Of a stretch of 64,000 nt of DNA, positions 26,909 through 35,319 are shown one piece after another. Origin of the DNA: SABY01 sp964593705 (GTDB taxonomy: Bacteria > Bacteroidota > Bacteroidia > Bacteroidales > 4484-276); assembly GCA_964593705.1 (NCBI GenBank), contig CAZQIV010000005.1, positions 42,204 to 106,203 on the forward strand, in the 5' to 3' direction. Under the pieces are notes generated by a model that worked only from the letters and a program-made list of their open reading frames with translations, was not told the origin of the DNA and did not search any database. The translations under genes and the position numbers were made by a program. Numbering within the stretch: the first letter of the stretch is position 1; every line of letters starts with the position of its first letter.

Positions 26909-27979
26909 ATGAATATGTTGCATTTTATTAAAACCAGGGTGGTGCTGACTCACATTGTTTTGTGGGTTGTAGTATGGTTTTTCTATGTGTATTTTTTTAG
27001 TTTCAACTCCGGCAACCGGGAGTATGTGCTCTGGTTTGCAAGTTTCCTTATGCCAATCACCATAGCTGTAAGTTATTTTGTAATTTATGATTTGATACCA
27101 AAATACCTGCTTCCACGCAAATATTATCAATTGGCACTCAAAACTTTTTACACCCTGGTATTTTCTTCGTATCTCATTGTGCTTGTCATTATTGGAAGCT
27201 ACATGACATTAACGAATTTCCAGGTTCAACAGATGCCACCCATGGCAAAAAATGTGGTTTCTGTATTAATTTTAGTTTACATGATTGTCGGCATGGTTTC
27301 TTTTATAAGTGTGTTAAATCATAATTTCAAAACAATTTCCCAAAACAAGGAGCTTCAAAACAAGATACTTTCAACACAACTGAAATTGAAAGAGCAGGAA
27401 TTGCTTTACTTGAAAAAACAAATCCACCCGCATTTTCTTTTTAATACGCTAAATACAATTTACGGTTTTGCTTTGGCGCAATCCAAACAAACCCCTGATA
27501 TCATCCTAAAACTTTCCAATCTGTTGGATTATATTCTTTACCAGATCGATAAACCCATGGTTAGTTTAAACGATGAGGTGATGCACATTAAAGAGTACAT
27601 CGACCTGGAAAAAATCAGATTTCAGGATACCTTAACCGTAAAGTTTAGTTCGGACAAAATTGACGAAAATATCCAGGTTGCGCCCATGCTACTTATTCCT
27701 TTTGTTGAAAACGCTTTTAAGCATGGCAACATCATTGATGGTTTTTTAAGCATTGAAGTAGAAATATCTCTTGTCGGCGACAAGCTCGATTTTATGATTA
27801 AAAATACTGTATTACAAGATGATATTGAGAATGGTCGTGGTGGGCTGGGGCTTGAAAATATCAGGAAACGGCTGGATTTAAATTACGGCCTGAACTACAA
27901 TTTGAATACTGAAATTAATCAAAACTGGTATCAGGTAAATCTTTCCATCATTAACTTAAAGCATTTAAAAAATGGCTGA
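26909..27979 (+). CDS. LytS/YehU-type sensor histidine kinase
   Basis: The protein has about 357 residues. Four membrane helices fill residues 1-150, then a coiled-coil linker and the His_kinase signature KKQIHPHFLFNTLNTIYGF with the phosphoacceptor histidine near residue 175. The ATPase part has VAPMLLIPFVENAFKHG (N box) and GGLGLENIRKRL (G box). It overlaps the next gene by eight bases (ATGGCTGA), so the pair is translated together. Starts at 26906 (TTG), 26909 and 26915 are possible. The signal is unknown. Confidence 0.92.
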   Translation: MNMLHFIKTRVVLTHIVLWVVVWFFYVYFFSFNSGNREYVLWFASFLMPITIAVSYFVIYDLIPKYLLPRKYYQLALKTFYTLVFSSYLIVLVIIGSYMTLTNFQVQQMPPMAKNVVSVLILVYMIVGMVSFISVLNHNFKTISQNKELQNKILSTQLKLKEQELLYLKKQIHPHFLFNTLNTIYGFALAQSKQTPDIILKLSNLLDYILYQIDKPMVSLNDEVMHIKEYIDLEKIRFQDTLTVKFSSDKIDENIQVAPMLLIPFVENAFKHGNIIDGFLSIEVEISLVGDKLDFMIKNTVLQDDIENGRGGLGLENIRKRLDLNYGLNYNLNTEINQNWYQVNLSIINLKHLKNG

Positions 27980-28685
27980 AAATATTCGATGCATAATCGT
28001 TGACGATGAACCAGTGGCTCGCGATATACTTAAGCGTCACCTGGCAAAGATTGATACCATCGATGTTGTGGCAAGTTGTAAAAATGCCATCGAAGCTTTT
28101 GCAGTGGTCAATAATGAGCAGATTGATTTGATATTTTTGGATATAAAAATGCCGGAAATATCGGGTTTGTCGTTTGCTAAATCCATCAACAAAAACGTAA
28201 AAATAATTTTTACTACTGCTTACCGCGAATATGCAGTTGATGGCTTTGACCTGCAGGCGGTGGATTACCTGTTGAAACCTGTTTCATTTGAGCGGCTGCT
28301 ACAGTCGATTCAAAAATACGCGAACGAAAATAGCCCTGTTCGTGACACAAAAGTTGAGGAGGTGTTGGTGGAGCAGCAGGATTTCATTTTTGTGCGATCT
28401 GACAGGAAAATGATCAGGATAGGTTTTGCAGAAATTCAATACATCGAGAGTTTGAGCGACTATATTAAAATCTTCCTGAAAGACAAAATGGTCGTTACCC
28501 GCGAAGCTATTTCGAGTATTGAGGCCCGGCTTCCCCGCAAGGATTTTATCAGGATTCACAGGTCGTTTATTATCTCAAAAGCTCACATTGTTTCTTTCAC
28601 CAACGAATTTGTGGAAGTAGGCGATGAAGAAATTCCAATCAGCCGCAGTTATAAACAGGAAGTGTTGCAGCGCTTGGGCAATTGA
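27972..28685 (+). CDS. LytTR-family response regulator
   Basis: The 237-residue protein has a receiver domain with D11/D12, phosphorylation site D57 in LIFLDIKMPEISG, T in IIFTTAY, and K in YLLKPVSFERLL. A LytTR DNA-binding domain (RKMIRIGFAEIQYIESLSDY...RIHRSFIIS) follows. It is the partner of the kinase encoded just upstream. LytTR proteins bind pairs of short direct repeats; none could be assigned here. Confidence 0.94.
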   Translation: MAENIRCIIVDDEPVARDILKRHLAKIDTIDVVASCKNAIEAFAVVNNEQIDLIFLDIKMPEISGLSFAKSINKNVKIIFTTAYREYAVDGFDLQAVDYLLKPVSFERLLQSIQKYANENSPVRDTKVEEVLVEQQDFIFVRSDRKMIRIGFAEIQYIESLSDYIKIFLKDKMVVTREAISSIEARLPRKDFIRIHRSFIISKAHIVSFTNEFVEVGDEEIPISRSYKQEVLQRLGN

Positions 28686-28701
28686 AATTGTAGTTTGCGA
28701 A

Positions 28702-28767
28702 CAAACAAATTTGTTTGATACAATCAAACAAATATGTTTGATTATATCAAACAGTTTTGTATTTTTG
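28702..28767 (+). promoter_or_regulatory. Three-site TTTGTTTGA operator array and promoter for the second AAA ATPase
   Basis: CAAACAAATTTGTTTG (28702-28717) and TCAAACAAATATGTTTGA (28724-28741) are palindromic; a third half-site TCAAACA begins at 28747. TTTG at 28737-28740, 19 bases, then TATTTTTG at 28760-28767 form a full Bacteroidota promoter, so the middle palindrome covers the -33 box. This is strong for autoregulation. Confidence 0.65.
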
Positions 28768-28787
28768 CATTGAACAATATTTTTGCT

Positions 28788-29996
28788 ATGATTCTTGAGA
28801 GTGTAATAAAGCAGGTGCTTGAGTTGCAACGAGACCGGTTAAACCAAAAGGATTCCGGATTAAAACGGGAATTAATTCCGGCCACTACAAGTTTATCATC
28901 CCATGCATTAATCATTTCAGGCATCAGGCGTTGTGGTAAAAGTACGCTGTTGCTGCAAATGATGCAGTCGCTAAATTTGGATGACATCCTGTTTTTAAAC
29001 TTTGATACGCCGCAATTGTATGGATTTAATACAAGGGATTTTACAAGGTTGGATAAAATTATTAGCAGCGAAGGAGTCTCCCTGTTGTTTTTTGATGAAA
29101 TCCAATTGGTTGAAGGCTGGGAAATGTATGTACGCCAAAAGTTGGATGAGGGATTCAGGATAATTGCCACCGGGTCGAATGCCTCCATGCTTGGACAGGA
29201 ATTGGGTACCCGCCTCACGGGCAGACATATCACGCAAGAGCTATTCCCGTTTTCTTATTCTGAATTTTTGAGTTTTCGTTCGCTTCAGCCTTCCGGCGAT
29301 AGCCTGGAGTCGTACACGATGCTTGGTGGTTTTCCTGAATTCCTGAAAAGTGAAGCTCCTGAACAACTTATGATGCTCTACGATGATATTCTGGTGAGAG
29401 ATATTGTGGCGAAGTATGGAATAAAAGATGCGGTTTCGCTTAAGCGATTGGCTAACTACCTGCTTGCCAATATTGGAAACAGGATTTCAGCAACAAAACT
29501 TAAACAAGCTTTGATGATTGGTGCAACCAGCACTGTTCTCAATTGGTTATCTTATCTTGAGCATTCTTATCTTTTTGCTTTTATTTCCATGTTCAGCTAT
29601 TCGTCCAAAGCACAACTAATTAACCCGAGGAAAGTCTATGCTATCGACATCGGCCTCGTACAGACAATGTCGGTAAGTAAAACAGATGACAAGGGAAGAA
29701 AACTTGAGAATTTGGTGTATCTGCATTTGCGCCGTAAATATAATGAGTTATACTACTATAATAAACATGGGGAGTGCGACTTTGTGGCATTTCAAAATGG
29801 CTCAGTCACAGAACTGATCCAGGTATGTTATGATTTAAATCCTGATAATATCGACAGGGAGGTGAATGGTTTGATGGATGCCATGAAGTTTTTTAATTTT
29901 GAGAAAGCCATTGTCGTAACTTTAGCCGATAGTGATGAAATCGAAAAGAATGGATACAAAATTGCGGTAATCCCGGCTTATGAATTTTTACAGTAA
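28788..29996 (+). CDS. AAA_14/DUF4143 family ATPase (second copy)
   Basis: The start at 28788 (MILESVIKQVLELQRDR) is chosen because the longer frame from 28734 begins inside the operator and promoter. The 402-residue protein has Walker A SGIRRCGKSTLLLQMM, Walker B VSLLFFDEIQLVEGWE, sensor-like IATGSNASML, and the DUF4143 region ending LENLVYLHLRRKYNELYYY and CDFVAFQNG. It shares only general architecture with the protein at 23685-24863. The function is unknown; the repeated operator arrangement is the best lead. Confidence 0.85.
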   Translation: MILESVIKQVLELQRDRLNQKDSGLKRELIPATTSLSSHALIISGIRRCGKSTLLLQMMQSLNLDDILFLNFDTPQLYGFNTRDFTRLDKIISSEGVSLLFFDEIQLVEGWEMYVRQKLDEGFRIIATGSNASMLGQELGTRLTGRHITQELFPFSYSEFLSFRSLQPSGDSLESYTMLGGFPEFLKSEAPEQLMMLYDDILVRDIVAKYGIKDAVSLKRLANYLLANIGNRISATKLKQALMIGATSTVLNWLSYLEHSYLFAFISMFSYSSKAQLINPRKVYAIDIGLVQTMSVSKTDDKGRKLENLVYLHLRRKYNELYYYNKHGECDFVAFQNGSVTELIQVCYDLNPDNIDREVNGLMDAMKFFNFEKAIVVTLADSDEIEKNGYKIAVIPAYEFLQ

Positions 29997-30061
29997 ATTT
30001 TGTCGGTCTCTGTAAAGTCTTTCCTAATGTAGGAATTATTTTGTGTCTGTCTTTTTAATAA

Positions 30062-30135
30062 TTTTTCCCTCAGATTTCACTGATTGATGCAGTTTTTATC
30101 TGCGCCAATCAGCGACATCTGCGGGAGGATTTTTT
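30062..30135. repeat. Dispersed intergenic repeat (cagatttcactgatt type)
   Basis: CTCAGATTTCACTGATT, TTTTATCTGCGCCAATCAGC and CATCTGCGGGAGG form another member of the family at 8795-8905; the two halves are partly complementary. The rest of the 280-base gap holds only the next gene's promoter. Confidence 0.65.
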
Positions 30136-30246
30136 TTGCTAATTGAAAAGTCGGGCTTTATGGACAGACACCATTTACTTCTTATGGGATTTTAAAACTG
30201 CAATAAATCAGGCTAAAAATCGTAAATGCTACATTGAAAATCGGCC

Positions 30247-30254
30247 TATCTTTG
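30247..30254 (+). promoter_or_regulatory. Promoter -7 box of the lipoprotein gene
   Basis: TATCTTTG fits TAnnTTTG, followed by CCGCCGC, 23 bases before the ATG. Confidence 0.45.
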
Positions 30255-30276
30255 CCGCCGCAAAAAAACTGACTAC

Positions 30277-31743
30277 ATGATATCACGAATTTTTAGTGCC
30301 ACTATATTTTTTCTCATCGCTTTGATGATCGTTTTTTCGTCCTGTAAAAAGGAAGATTCAATCGATAACAGCCCCTCTATCCAATTGAGCTTTTCGTCCG
30401 ACACCATAATTTTTGATACGGTATTTTCAACCATCGGTTCAATTACCGAGCAAATCAGGGTTTATAATAAATCGGACAATAAAATTAGCATATCATCCAT
30501 CAGGCTTGCCAACGGGGCCAACTCAAGGTATTCGATAAATGTGAATGGCGAAAGTGGTACAAGTTTTCAGGATGTCGAAATTCGTGGAAATGACAGCATT
30601 TTTCTTTTTGCCAAGGTTACGATTAACCCCAACGATAACACCAATCCGTTTATCGTTACCGATTCGATAGTTTTTGAAACCAACGGAAACCAACAGGACG
30701 TTGATCTGGTGGCCTGGGGGCAAAATGCAAGATATATTTTGTGGAACAGGAATCCTGCAAACCTTCCCAAATATAGGATTGTTGCCGGTGAGGGTGTGGA
30801 TACTACCTGGACAAAAGAATTGCCGATTGTAGTTTATGGTTTTGCGGTTGTGGATTCAACAGGAAGTTTGACTATTGAAGCCGGAACAAAAATTCATTTT
30901 CACAGCGGCTCGGGATTGTGGATTTACAAAGGCGGTTCGCTCAAAGTGATGGGCACACAGGAAGAACCCGTGTATTTCCAGGGCGACAGGCTTGAAGGTT
31001 TTTACAGCGATTTGCCCGGGCAATGGGACAGGATTTGGATTAACGAAGGGGCTGTTGACAATGAAATTAATTATGCAATAATCCGTAACGGATTTATTGG
31101 TTTACAGTTGGAGACTTTGCAGCAATACATGGGCAACCAATTGTTTATCAACAATACCATTATCGAAAATATGTCGGGAGCCGGCATTCTTTCAAGGTAT
31201 TATTTTGTTACAGGGCAAAATTGTGTAATTGCCAATTGCGGGCAATATGCGCTAGCGCTCACACTTGGTGGTGATTATGATTTCAGACAGATGACCATCG
31301 GGAATTATTGGCGCAACGGTATCAGAACCACCGAATCAGTTTACCTTAACAATTATTTCATTGATTCGAATAAGCAGGTAGTGGCTTATCCATTTTTCGC
31401 CAACATTGCCAACAGTATAATTTATGGTAATCAAAAAGATGAATTGCTTATTGATGATAGTGTGGCAGAATTTCTTTACACTTTCGACCATTGCCTGATA
31501 AAAACAGAGATGAACATTGCACAGGATACCAATTTTAAATTCACCCTCAAAAATGAAGATCCTTTGTTTGTGGATTATGCAACAAATAATCTTCAGCCCG
31601 ACAGTTTATCGCCGGTAATTGGTGCCGGAAGTTTTGAAGTTGCCAACACCGTTCCTGAAGATATCAATGGAAATCCCCGCACCGAGCGCCCGGATATTGG
31701 AGCTTACCAATGGATGCCCACGCAGGAGGAGAGAAGGAAATAG
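30277..31743 (+). CDS. Beta-helix surface lipoprotein
   Basis: The 488-residue protein has a lipoprotein signal (VFSSC, cysteine at about residue 23). An N-terminal Ig-like domain (about 35-150) follows. The rest is a right-handed beta-helix with repeated N/I ladders (INYAIIRNGFIGLQLE, FINNTIIENMSGAGI, NCVIANCGQYALAL) and ends NPRTERPDIGAYQW, a conserved closing motif in this group. It is probably exposed on the cell surface or in the periplasm. No catalytic residues can be assigned. Confidence 0.8.
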   Translation: MISRIFSATIFFLIALMIVFSSCKKEDSIDNSPSIQLSFSSDTIIFDTVFSTIGSITEQIRVYNKSDNKISISSIRLANGANSRYSINVNGESGTSFQDVEIRGNDSIFLFAKVTINPNDNTNPFIVTDSIVFETNGNQQDVDLVAWGQNARYILWNRNPANLPKYRIVAGEGVDTTWTKELPIVVYGFAVVDSTGSLTIEAGTKIHFHSGSGLWIYKGGSLKVMGTQEEPVYFQGDRLEGFYSDLPGQWDRIWINEGAVDNEINYAIIRNGFIGLQLETLQQYMGNQLFINNTIIENMSGAGILSRYYFVTGQNCVIANCGQYALALTLGGDYDFRQMTIGNYWRNGIRTTESVYLNNYFIDSNKQVVAYPFFANIANSIIYGNQKDELLIDDSVAEFLYTFDHCLIKTEMNIAQDTNFKFTLKNEDPLFVDYATNNLQPDSLSPVIGAGSFEVANTVPEDINGNPRTERPDIGAYQWMPTQEERRK

Positions 31744-32024
31744 TTGGTGGGTTAATCGTCCCGAAAAATAGAAAATTTTCAATTTTCGTAATTTTTCGAG
31801 GATGCTCGAGCGAAGCTCGGCATTATTCGTTAATAGTTAATCGTTGTAGGTTACACACCAAAACGCTTCACAAATATGGCTCGCAGGTGTCCAATTGCAG
31901 GATATTTTTGAATATTTGTATGTTTCTGTTTCTCCTGATCGCTCCCGCTCGCCATCGGGACGGGATCATTTTTCCAGATGAACGCTAACTGGCTGTGTGC
32001 CATGATTTGCTGTTGGCAGTAGTG
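31744..32024. repeat. Repeat-derived intergenic sequence
   Basis: A CCCGAAAAATAGAAAATTTTC...TTTTTCGAGG fold-back (about 31760-31803), GATGCTCGAGCGAAGCTCGG, and CGTTAATAGTTAATCGTTG. The same phrases recur near 35020-35160 and 39300-39360. No gene is seen. Confidence 0.55.
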
Positions 32025-32186
32025 TTATTTTCCCACAACATTTAATTTACTTTCCTGAATTCGCTCTTTTATATAAGTTCTTAATTCTTCAAAAGTCATA
32101 TTTTGGGTTTCAGAGCTTATTTTGTCCCGAATGTCACGCATCATTTTTACTGCGTCAAATGTTTTTTCTTTTCTAATCGTTTTCAT
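32025..32186 (-). CDS. Small antitoxin-like protein overlapping a PIN gene
   Basis: An ATG at 32186 opens a 53-residue frame beginning MKTIRKEKTFDAVKMMRDIR and containing MTFEELRTYIKERIQES. It overlaps the upstream PIN gene by 14 bases, as partner genes of toxin-antitoxin pairs often do. The N-terminus is short and basic and the rest is helical, as in antitoxins that fold on the toxin. The family is not firmly identified. It may still be expressed although the toxin gene appears damaged. Confidence 0.6.
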   Translation of the reverse strand: MKTIRKEKTFDAVKMMRDIRDKISSETQNMTFEELRTYIKERIQESKLNVVGK

Positions 32187-32466
32187 AATTTCTCAAATCT
32201 TTTGGACTTCGTATTTCTATCATTTGGTAACCTAATTTAAGGTTTACCGAATTATATCCTTTAATTTTGTCCAAGTTTACAATATGTTTAAAATTCCAGC
32301 TTGCCAAAACATCGACTTTGTTGATTGTCGCCAAAGCAATGTGTCGACAATCTTCAATACTTGATTTTCCTACTACTTTTTCGGCAATGTATTTATTTGC
32401 AACCTTAAATTCTTCGTCAAAATATCCTCCAACGACTGAAGTGTCAATATAAATTCTTTGTTTCAT
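32173..32466 (-). CDS. PIN-domain toxin with internal deletion
   Basis: The 97-residue frame begins QRIYIDTSVVGGYFDEEF, the first PIN strand with its acidic residue. It then jumps to KVANKYIAEKVVGKSSIEDC and HIALATINKVDVLASWNFKH, and ends GYQMIEIRSPKDL. PIN proteins of this type are about 140 residues, and the segment between the two blocks, which should carry a second active-site acid, is missing without loss of frame. It is therefore probably inactive as an RNase. The C-terminal asparagine/histidine motif is kept. Confidence 0.75.
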   Translation of the reverse strand: MKQRIYIDTSVVGGYFDEEFKVANKYIAEKVVGKSSIEDCRHIALATINKVDVLASWNFKHIVNLDKIKGYNSVNLKLGYQMIEIRSPKDLRNYEND

Positions 32467-32486
32467 AAATTCAGTTTATTTTTTTT

Positions 32487-32494
32487 CAAATTTA
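32487..32494 (-). promoter_or_regulatory. Promoter -7 box of the PIN operon
   Basis: TAAATTTG on the reverse strand, 21 bases before the ATG at 32466. Confidence 0.4.
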
Positions 32495-32586
32495 CGAAAA
32501 AAGCGTAAGTATTTGATTCAAGTTAAAATTGTTCTTATGAAGCTCTCTTTTCACATTACTGCCAACTTTTAATATGGGCCGGCTTA

Positions 32587-33066
32587 TTATGAATGTTCTA
32601 AAATATTTTCGTAATCATATTTTTCATATTGCTTAAAATTACTTTTTTCCTTTCTTAATCTGAGTAATTCATTTTTTGCTTGTATGAAATACCATAATTC
32701 GGGTTTTGTATGAGAAAATGAACTTAACTTGAAAACTATATCCGGATTTAGTTTTCGTTCTCCTTTCAAATATTTGTGTAAATTAGAATCTTTCATCTCA
32801 AAAGCAGAAGCCAGCTTCTTTTTGGTAATATTAAACGATTCTAAATATAGTTTCACAAAATCAAGAATTTTTATCTCAGCATCAATATTTTCATTCCCTA
32901 TATAGTCTTCAATTTTATACTGTATTGATAATAATTCATTTCGTAATCTTCTTTCAGTAGATTGTTTTTTAGATTCTGATATTATATGGTCTCTAAGTTT
33001 TTGAGCTTTACTTTTATTCCAAATATCATTTTTTGTAATTTCCTTATGTATTTTTTGAGTTTTCAT
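32587..33066 (-). CDS. XRE-type helix-turn-helix antitoxin-like protein
   Basis: The 159-residue protein has a helical, charged N-terminal half and an XRE-like helix-turn-helix at about 80-135: NITKKKLASAFEMKDSNLHK, then YLKGERKLNPDIVFKLSSF. It lies 14 bases downstream of a broken toxin-like gene on the same strand. The order (toxin first, HTH protein second) is that of HigBA-type pairs. It would bind the promoter of its own operon. Confidence 0.75.
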   Translation of the reverse strand: MKTQKIHKEITKNDIWNKSKAQKLRDHIISESKKQSTERRLRNELLSIQYKIEDYIGNENIDAEIKILDFVKLYLESFNITKKKLASAFEMKDSNLHKYLKGERKLNPDIVFKLSSFSHTKPELWYFIQAKNELLRLRKEKSNFKQYEKYDYENILEHS

Positions 33067-33080
33067 AACGATATGAGTTT

Positions 33081-33586
33081 TTATTTTAAAAATTTCTCAA
33101 TTAATTTCTCTCCTACTTCAGGATCAATAAGCATAGTAGTTTCGCCAAATCTTTTAGCGTCATATTTAGAGGAATAAAGTTTCATTAGTTTAATCTCATC
33201 TTTTTTTTTTCTTCTAAAACATCAAATGCCAACCATCCTTTAAAATCACCTTCTCCTAATTTAAAACTCAACCTGCATGCAAATGCAATCAAACAACCTG
33301 CAATATCCTGGAATTCTTTCATGATTCCCTTATTGTGAGGTGCAAGCTCTAAGTATGCCATATAAGGTTCCTGGTTATTGAGCATTTTATAAATTAAACA
33401 GCCTTGAATTACATCGGGATTAAGTTTTGTGACTAACGCGTATGTGAATGTATTTTTTCCTTTAGAGTGTTTGGTGAAATTAAATCTCCAACCCATCTGT
33501 ATATCAGGAAGATTTAACTTAGCTCCTTGTATTATAGATGCGTCAGTCCAGATTCCTCCTTTTATTGTTCGAATTTTGATATTCAT
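33081..33586 (-). pseudogene. Toxin-like protein broken by frameshift in an A10 run
   Basis: The first frame (33586 down to 33185, 133 residues) shows GGIWTDASIIQGAKLNLPDI, AYLELAPHNKG, AGCLIAFACRLSFKLGEGDF and GWLAFDVLEEKKK, then leaves the expected reading. A change of +1 or -2 at the A10 tract (33201-33210 on the plus strand as T10) restores DEIKLMKLYSSKYDAKR and ETTMLIDPEVGEKLIEKFL to the stop at 33081. The joined protein of about 168 residues resembles a conserved Bacteroidota family of acetyltransferase-like look. I name no enzyme. The tract may be a phase-variable or programmed slip site, or a mutation. Confidence 0.65.
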
Positions 33587-33605
33587 AAATTTTCATGTCG
33601 TTATG

Positions 33606-33613
33606 CAAAGATA
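33606..33613 (-). promoter_or_regulatory. Promoter -7 box of the toxin-like operon
   Basis: TATCTTTG on the reverse strand, exact TAnnTTTG, 20 bases before the ATG at 33586 and just downstream of the intron's 3' end. Confidence 0.45.
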
Positions 33614-33652
33614 CTAAAATTATACAATACGTACAATTTTGGATTGCATTTT

Positions 33653-33720
33653 AAGCTTACCCAACCGGGTAGCTTACGCCCCCTAAGAACCGTACGTGCC
33701 AGTTTCCCGGTATACGGCTC
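33653..33720 (-). ncRNA. Group II intron domains V and VI
   Basis: Domain V is the 34-base hairpin starting GAGCCGUAU and ending CACGUACGGUUC with a GAAA tetraloop and the two-base bulge (33687-33720). Domain VI is AAGCUACCC-GGUU-GGGUAAGCUU (33653-33675), where the extra A in the 3' strand is the expected branch-point adenosine. These are the catalytic core and lariat domains, and both look intact. Confidence 0.87.
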
Positions 33721-33728
33721 AAGTACTT

Positions 33729-33902
33729 TTAATCCCGCACGTGCGGGACGGCGAAGGGAAACCCGGCTGTTATTTGTGTAACAGCCTTGGCAATTCTGTT
33801 TTGAAGCCTGCTCACCTGGAAGATAACTTTGCCCCATGGAATGGTTTGCCAGTTATCAAAGTGGTGTGGTTGTGCACACGATAAATTTTCATTTTCGCTC
33901 AT
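33729..33902 (-). pseudogene. N-terminal fragment of group II intron reverse transcriptase/maturase
   Basis: ATG at 33902 opens a 57-codon frame with DNWQTIPWGKVIFQVSRLQN and RIAKAV. This is the typical N-terminal start of intron maturases (W-x-K-V...RLQxRIAKA). It then runs into FPFAVPHVRD and a stop. All polymerase blocks (including YADD) are missing, so the protein is not functional. The deletion joins the N-terminal codons almost directly to the end of domain IV. Confidence 0.7.
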
Positions 33903-34505
33903 TTGCTTTTTCCAACCTCTCTCTCCGACGTTTCCCGATGCCTTACGGTTACGGTTTTATCCGCCAACTGGCGGTGAGAGCATCGGGCTTCCATAGCCTG
34001 TCCCGATTTTCTCGGGATTCCACATAAGTGACAAATGCGAGGGGTTAGGCTCATCCTGTCTGCCGACTGATCTGCATCTTTCCCGCATGTGCGGGATTAA
34101 ACGCTTGTATCCTGCCAGTCTGCCATTTTGGTTGAAGCGTATCAGTCTCATTTTTACTCACAACTTGAGTTGTGTTCAATGATAATGGCAATTTTGTATC
34201 ATTTTGTTCGCTCCTTACGTTATTACGGCAGTTACGGAGTGTTCAATTAATTTGGCCTTGCCCACAAACCCATGCCCTGAATCGGTATTGAGACCCCGAA
34301 GACAGTCTGCCTCGCGGTTTCGTGCCCCACTTTTTGGATGCGAAATCCAAGCGTTTGGTACAATTTCCCGGGAGCTTCAATCCCGCAAGGTGCGGGACTT
34401 CACCATACATCAGTTGTCCCGGTAGGGTACTGTTGGAAGAACAACAGGTTTTATCAAAGAACTAATTCTAAGTAAAACAATCACTTATGCGACATCATGT
34501 CGCAA

Positions 34506-35319
34506 TAACGGTTGGTGTATGTTAACATCTGATCTTATTTCTTTTATGTTTTTTCATGTTTATTGAACATATTCCACCTATTTGATGGTGTATGTCTACC
34601 CCGTTGGAAAACATAGTGTTTTTCATGCTTTGTAGGATATGATAATGAATTCCAACGGGGTAAATCTCTGTGGCATTTAAGATTTTTTGTCCCGGAAATT
34701 GCTGGAAAAGTAGTAAGCCCAATTCCCGTTCCTGTGGGTGTGCATCCAAAGCCAAAGTTATTACGCGCTCCCTCATTTATCGTGAACATTTTCATTAGAC
34801 CCCCAAAGGGAAGGAATTTTTTCATAAAAAAAGAGGGAAGCACAGTTCCCTCTTTTTGGATATCATCGTGATGTAAAACAATTGCTTGTTTTAGAAAGTC
34901 TCTTTTAGGAATCCCGAAAACCCCGATGGGTATCGGGGTCGGGAAGGGTTTTTTTAGTCTTCAGTTCACGGTTTTCAGTTTTCAGTCTTTGGTTTACAAG
35001 CACAAGAAACTGCCAATCCTGAAAAATAGAAAATTTTCTTCAAAGGAGTCCTTCGGACAATTTTCGTAATTTTTCAAGCCCGCCTTGCTCGCCTCGTCGC
35101 GAAGCGGGTCGCTAATGCAGGCTTTTGTTAACGCGAGGCAGGGATGCGTGGGCGAAGCCCGGCACTGTGGACCGATAATCATTAAATTTTATAATCACAA
35201 ATGAAGTTCCACAAAAATGGTAGTCGAACCCATATTCTGTCAATTATCAATGATGATGTTTGCTTATGGTTAATCTAACTTTATTAAAAACAAGGATTGA
35301 GCAAGGTGAACTCGAAAAG
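34506..35319. other. Gene-free region with hairpins and repeats
   Basis: ACCCCGTTGGA (34598-34608) and TCCAACGGGGT (34651-34661) form an inverted repeat. A terminator-like hairpin lies at 34828-34857. From about 35020 to 35165 there is another fold-back repeat with GCGAGGCAGGGATGCGTGGG, GGAGTCCTTCGGACAATTTTC and CGAAAAATTAC-type phrases, related to those at 38990 and 41525. A 99-codon reverse frame at 34544-34843 has no domain I recognise. Confidence 0.5.
34828..34857. terminator. Orphan bidirectional terminator hairpin
   Basis: AAAAAGAGGGA and TCCCTCTTTTT make a perfect 11-bp stem with an eight-base loop, with A/T runs on both sides. No recognised gene ends within 300 bases on either strand, so it may end an unrecognised small RNA. 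Confidence 0.6.

Larger units (their letters stand above)
33648..34505 (-). mobile_element. Group II intron with reverse transcriptase deleted
   Basis: On the reverse strand a ribozyme-like sequence of about 860 bases runs from near 34505 (UUGCGACAUGAUGUCGCA, in place of the usual GUGCG start) to near 33648. It carries many stable hairpins (three CCCGCAC..TGCGGG types), then the start of a maturase frame, then domain V (33687-33720) and domain VI (33653-33675). A full bacterial intron is 2-3 kb because domain IV carries a reverse transcriptase of 400 or more residues; here that frame is reduced to 57 codons. It sits between genes. The 5' boundary is tentative, the 3' end is good. Confidence 0.8.

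Noticed and set aside
33601..33837. 78-codon reverse frame containing EPYTGKLARTVLRGRK
   Set aside because: It is domain V/VI of the group II intron read as protein.
34544..34843. 99-codon reverse frame in the gene-free region
   Set aside because: No recognisable domain, overlaps the inverted repeat and the terminator hairpin, and has no promoter box.
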